From assembly GCF_015694425.1 (NCBI RefSeq), contig NZ_JADQDN010000002.1, forward strand, positions 372,001 through 436,000: a stretch of DNA of 64,000 nucleotides, read 5' to 3'. This document shows, piece by piece, positions 61,906-64,000 of this stretch. This stretch comes from Microvirga terrestris. Lineage in GTDB: Bacteria > Pseudomonadota > Alphaproteobacteria > Rhizobiales > Beijerinckiaceae. The position numbers and the translations under genes are program-made. The notes below the pieces were generated by a model. That model did not search any database and was not told where the DNA came from. It worked only from the letters and a program-made list of their open reading frames with translations. Position 1 is the stretch's first letter. Each line of letters starts with the position of its first letter.

Positions 61906-64000
61906 ATGACTGAGCCATTTCTCTGGGGATCTCCATTCTCACTTCCATCCGAAGCCCAGTTCCCGCGCATGACGGCGCTCAACAACGGCACTTTTCTGGT
62001 AGTGGGTAAAACCGGAACGTTTCCCGCTGTCACGCTCACAGCCTGGATCTACAATGCAGATGGATCCCTGAAGACCAAGCAGGACCTCGATGTTCCGAAG
62101 CACGAGGTACCGGGTGTCTATGGAGACTTGGAACTCCCTGCCATCGATCCGATAGCGGTGGAACTGCCGGACGGTCGGATCGCCATCACTTGGACGGTGA
62201 ATACGCCGAGTTCTGGGAACACCTATGTGGCGCCCTGGATGTCCATCTACAGTGCGGATCTGACGCCGACCGGCACAACGAAGCCGGTTTTCGATCCGGT
62301 CTCCGGCGCGAGGGATTATGCGGAATCCATCATCGCCCTCGATGATGGAACGCTGGTCATCAGCGCCCGCAACGAGAAGGACGGCCACGCATATCTGCGC
62401 ATGTTCAGCCCGGACGGGACACGCTCGGCTGCAATCGATCTCGGCTTGGCCAGCAGTTCTGCACCCGGAGCCGTTCTCACCGATGTCACTGCGCTGGCCA
62501 ACGGCAATGTCGCCGTGGTGGTCCGCGAGGGCACCTCGTCCCTCAAAGGATATGTGCTCGCGCCGTCCGAGGCTGGCGGTTCGGCTCCGATGTCCTTCGA
62601 GATCTCAACAACTTCATCGCCCATCAAAGAAGGAGTTAAAGTCACAGCCCTCAAAGGGGGCGGCTTTGTCGTCACGTGGATGGAGCAAGGCCCCGCTGAA
62701 GGTCCTGATTACAATGCCTTCTTCAGAGTCTACGAGCCGGACGGCACCCCTCTCTTCGATGAAAAGCCCGTTTCATCCCTCCCATTTCCGGAGTTTCTCT
62801 CCGCCGGTCATTCCGACGTGCTGTCCCTGCCGGACGGCGGCTTTGCCGTGGCTTACGAGAAGGCGACAGAATTTTACGACAGCGGCGCGCTTGGGTTTGA
62901 GGTCTATCTAGCTATCTTTGACAAGAACGGCGTACGTCTGACCGACGATGTTCGCGTCAGACAAGAGGCGACAGCGGCGCCCATCTACCTGCACGAGCTG
63001 CATCTCATGGCTGACGGGCGCATCCTCGTTCGCCACTCGCAAGGTATCCAGATCGTCGACCCACGCGACAAAGCGATCTCTCTAAAAGGTACGGCTCAGA
63101 ACGATCACTACATCGGCACAGCGTTCAACGACACCTTCGAGAGCAGTGCGGGGGCGGACCGGCTCGAAGGCGTTGGCGGCAATGACACCTATAAAGTGGA
63201 CAATGCCGGCGACCGTGTGATCGAAAAGGCCAATGAAGGCATCGATACGGTCGAAGCCAGTGTCAGTTATGCTTTGAGTGCGCATGTAGAGCACCTCATT
63301 GCCACTGGCTCGGCTTCAATTGCACTGACCGGCAACGCTCTGGCGAACACGATCACTGGCAATGCCGGCACGAACCAAATCGATGGCGACGCAGGAGCCG
63401 ACACCATGCAGGGTGGGCTCGGCAACGACACGTTGGATGGCGGTGCTGGCGCCGACATCCTGAATGGCGGCGACGGCTTCGACTTCGTGTCGTTTGCCAG
63501 TTCGACTGCTGGCGTGAGCGCCAGCCTTGCGGGTGCTTCCGGTGACGGTGCCGGCGATACCTGGATCTCCATCGAGGGCATTGTCGGCTCGAACCATGCC
63601 GACATCCTGACCGGCAACGGCGCCACGCATCTGCACGGCGGGGCGGGCCATGATACCTACAGGGTGCGATCAGGCGACGTGGTGACGGAGAATGCAGGGG
63701 CCGGGCGTGACACGGTTCTGACCTCCTCCTCCTACACCCTCTCGGCGTCTGCCGAGGTCGAGGTGCTCAAGCTCTCGGGCGTGTCGTCCAAGAGGTCGGG
63801 CAACCTGACCGGTTCGGACACAGCCAACGAGATTGCAGGCCACACGGGCAAGAACACCCTCAAGGGCCAGGGCGGCAACGATGTGCTCAAGGCCTCCTCA
63901 GGCAATGACATGCTCTACGGCGGTTCGGGGTCGGACAAGCTCTATGGAGGCACCGGCAACGACAAGCTCTACGGCGGCACCGGCGCGGGCAAGGACGTGT
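61906..64000 (+). CDS. Large RTX protein with seven N-terminal propeller-like repeats, 3-prime end outside the window
   Basis: An open frame of 698 codons running off the window. No Sec signal is seen (MTEPFLWGSPFSLPSEAQFP). Residues 1-390 carry seven repeats of about 45-60 residues with an L-x-D/N-G-x-x-x-V/I core followed by a strand and DG turn (ELPDGRIAITW, ALDDGTLVISA, ALANGNVAVVV, ALKGGGFVVTW, SLPDGGFAVAY among them). From about 395 on, RTX blocks with GNDTYKVDNAGD-type and GGxGNDxLxG repeats alternate. A type I secreted, Ca2+-folding protein is likely. GGGGATCGTC precedes the ATG. Confidence 0.85.
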   Translation, partial: MTEPFLWGSPFSLPSEAQFPRMTALNNGTFLVVGKTGTFPAVTLTAWIYNADGSLKTKQDLDVPKHEVPGVYGDLELPAIDPIAVELPDGRIAITWTVNTPSSGNTYVAPWMSIYSADLTPTGTTKPVFDPVSGARDYAESIIALDDGTLVISARNEKDGHAYLRMFSPDGTRSAAIDLGLASSSAPGAVLTDVTALANGNVAVVVREGTSSLKGYVLAPSEAGGSAPMSFEISTTSSPIKEGVKVTALKGGGFVVTWMEQGPAEGPDYNAFFRVYEPDGTPLFDEKPVSSLPFPEFLSAGHSDVLSLPDGGFAVAYEKATEFYDSGALGFEVYLAIFDKNGVRLTDDVRVRQEATAAPIYLHELHLMADGRILVRHSQGIQIVDPRDKAISLKGTAQNDHYIGTAFNDTFESSAGADRLEGVGGNDTYKVDNAGDRVIEKANEGIDTVEASVSYALSAHVEHLIATGSASIALTGNALANTITGNAGTNQIDGDAGADTMQGGLGNDTLDGGAGADILNGGDGFDFVSFASSTAGVSASLAGASGDGAGDTWISIEGIVGSNHADILTGNGATHLHGGAGHDTYRVRSGDVVTENAGAGRDTVLTSSSYTLSASAEVEVLKLSGVSSKRSGNLTGSDTANEIAGHTGKNTLKGQGGNDVLKASSGNDMLYGGSGSDKLYGGTGNDKLYGGTGAGKDV

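Overview
The window is a high-GC stretch of alphaproteobacterial chromosome, most likely Hyphomicrobiales (Rhizobiales) in the Methylobacteriaceae/Beijerinckiaceae range; Microvirga is my best guess. This placement is an inference. It rests on order-specific small families (DUF2093, DUF3297, DUF4170, DUF5996, DUF6481), a plant-type glutamate-cysteine ligase near rsmE, the waaA-lpxK-xseA-purD block, HWE-type signalling, and two palindromic intergenic repeats of a kind common in this order. No tRNA, rRNA, CRISPR array, prophage or insertion sequence was recognised.

Layout. 1-2.9 kb: tail of an EAL phosphodiesterase, an acyltransferase, and a minus-strand cold-shock/ribosome cluster (cspA, three small genes, rpsU) with two good terminators. 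3.4-8.6 kb: small basic protein, Kup potassium transporter, peptidase T, a DUF849 enzyme. 8.6-14.4 kb: GFA protein, two orphan amino-acid-type binding proteins around an SDR, a PAS-HWE histidine kinase. 14.7-20.8 kb: HhH protein, DUF5996, minDE without an adjacent minC, an Ig/RTX protein, a membrane hemerythrin protein. 21-26.7 kb: a serine/threonine dehydratase, an exported unknown, and a methyltransferase divergent from an iron-chelate ABC transporter across an AT-rich, Irr-box-like region. 26.8-31.4 kb: PilZ protein, second RTX protein, an intergenic small-RNA candidate, and a kynA plus kynureninase-like pair.

31.4-41.9 kb: aldo/keto reductase, an NG-repeat protein paired with an ADYC-like protein, a HI0933-type flavoprotein, YbaK, YqaA, a CDF transporter divergent from ilvD, a guanidine-II riboswitch in front of an SMR guanidinium exporter (gdx), and a diguanylate cyclase. 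41.9-54.8 kb is housekeeping: gshA, a second GCS2-fold ligase, rsmE, ubiA, cysQ-like, DUF4170, a DUF374 acyltransferase, waaA, lpxK, DUF2093, xseA, purD. 54.9-64 kb: a haloacetate-dehalogenase-like hydrolase with the full fluoroacetate-type pocket, two DUF2382 stress proteins, tadA, an rRNA pseudouridine synthase with long Arg-rich tails, rsmD, a membrane protein, and the start of a large propeller-like RTX protein that runs off the window.

The least explained signals are the three-stem small-RNA candidate at about 28.38-28.48 kb with a related hairpin 180 bases upstream, the NG-repeat/ADYC pair, the methyltransferase-iron transporter unit, and the kynureninase-like enzyme lacking the usual N-terminal motif. 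The gdx riboswitch is a clear example of a known class.
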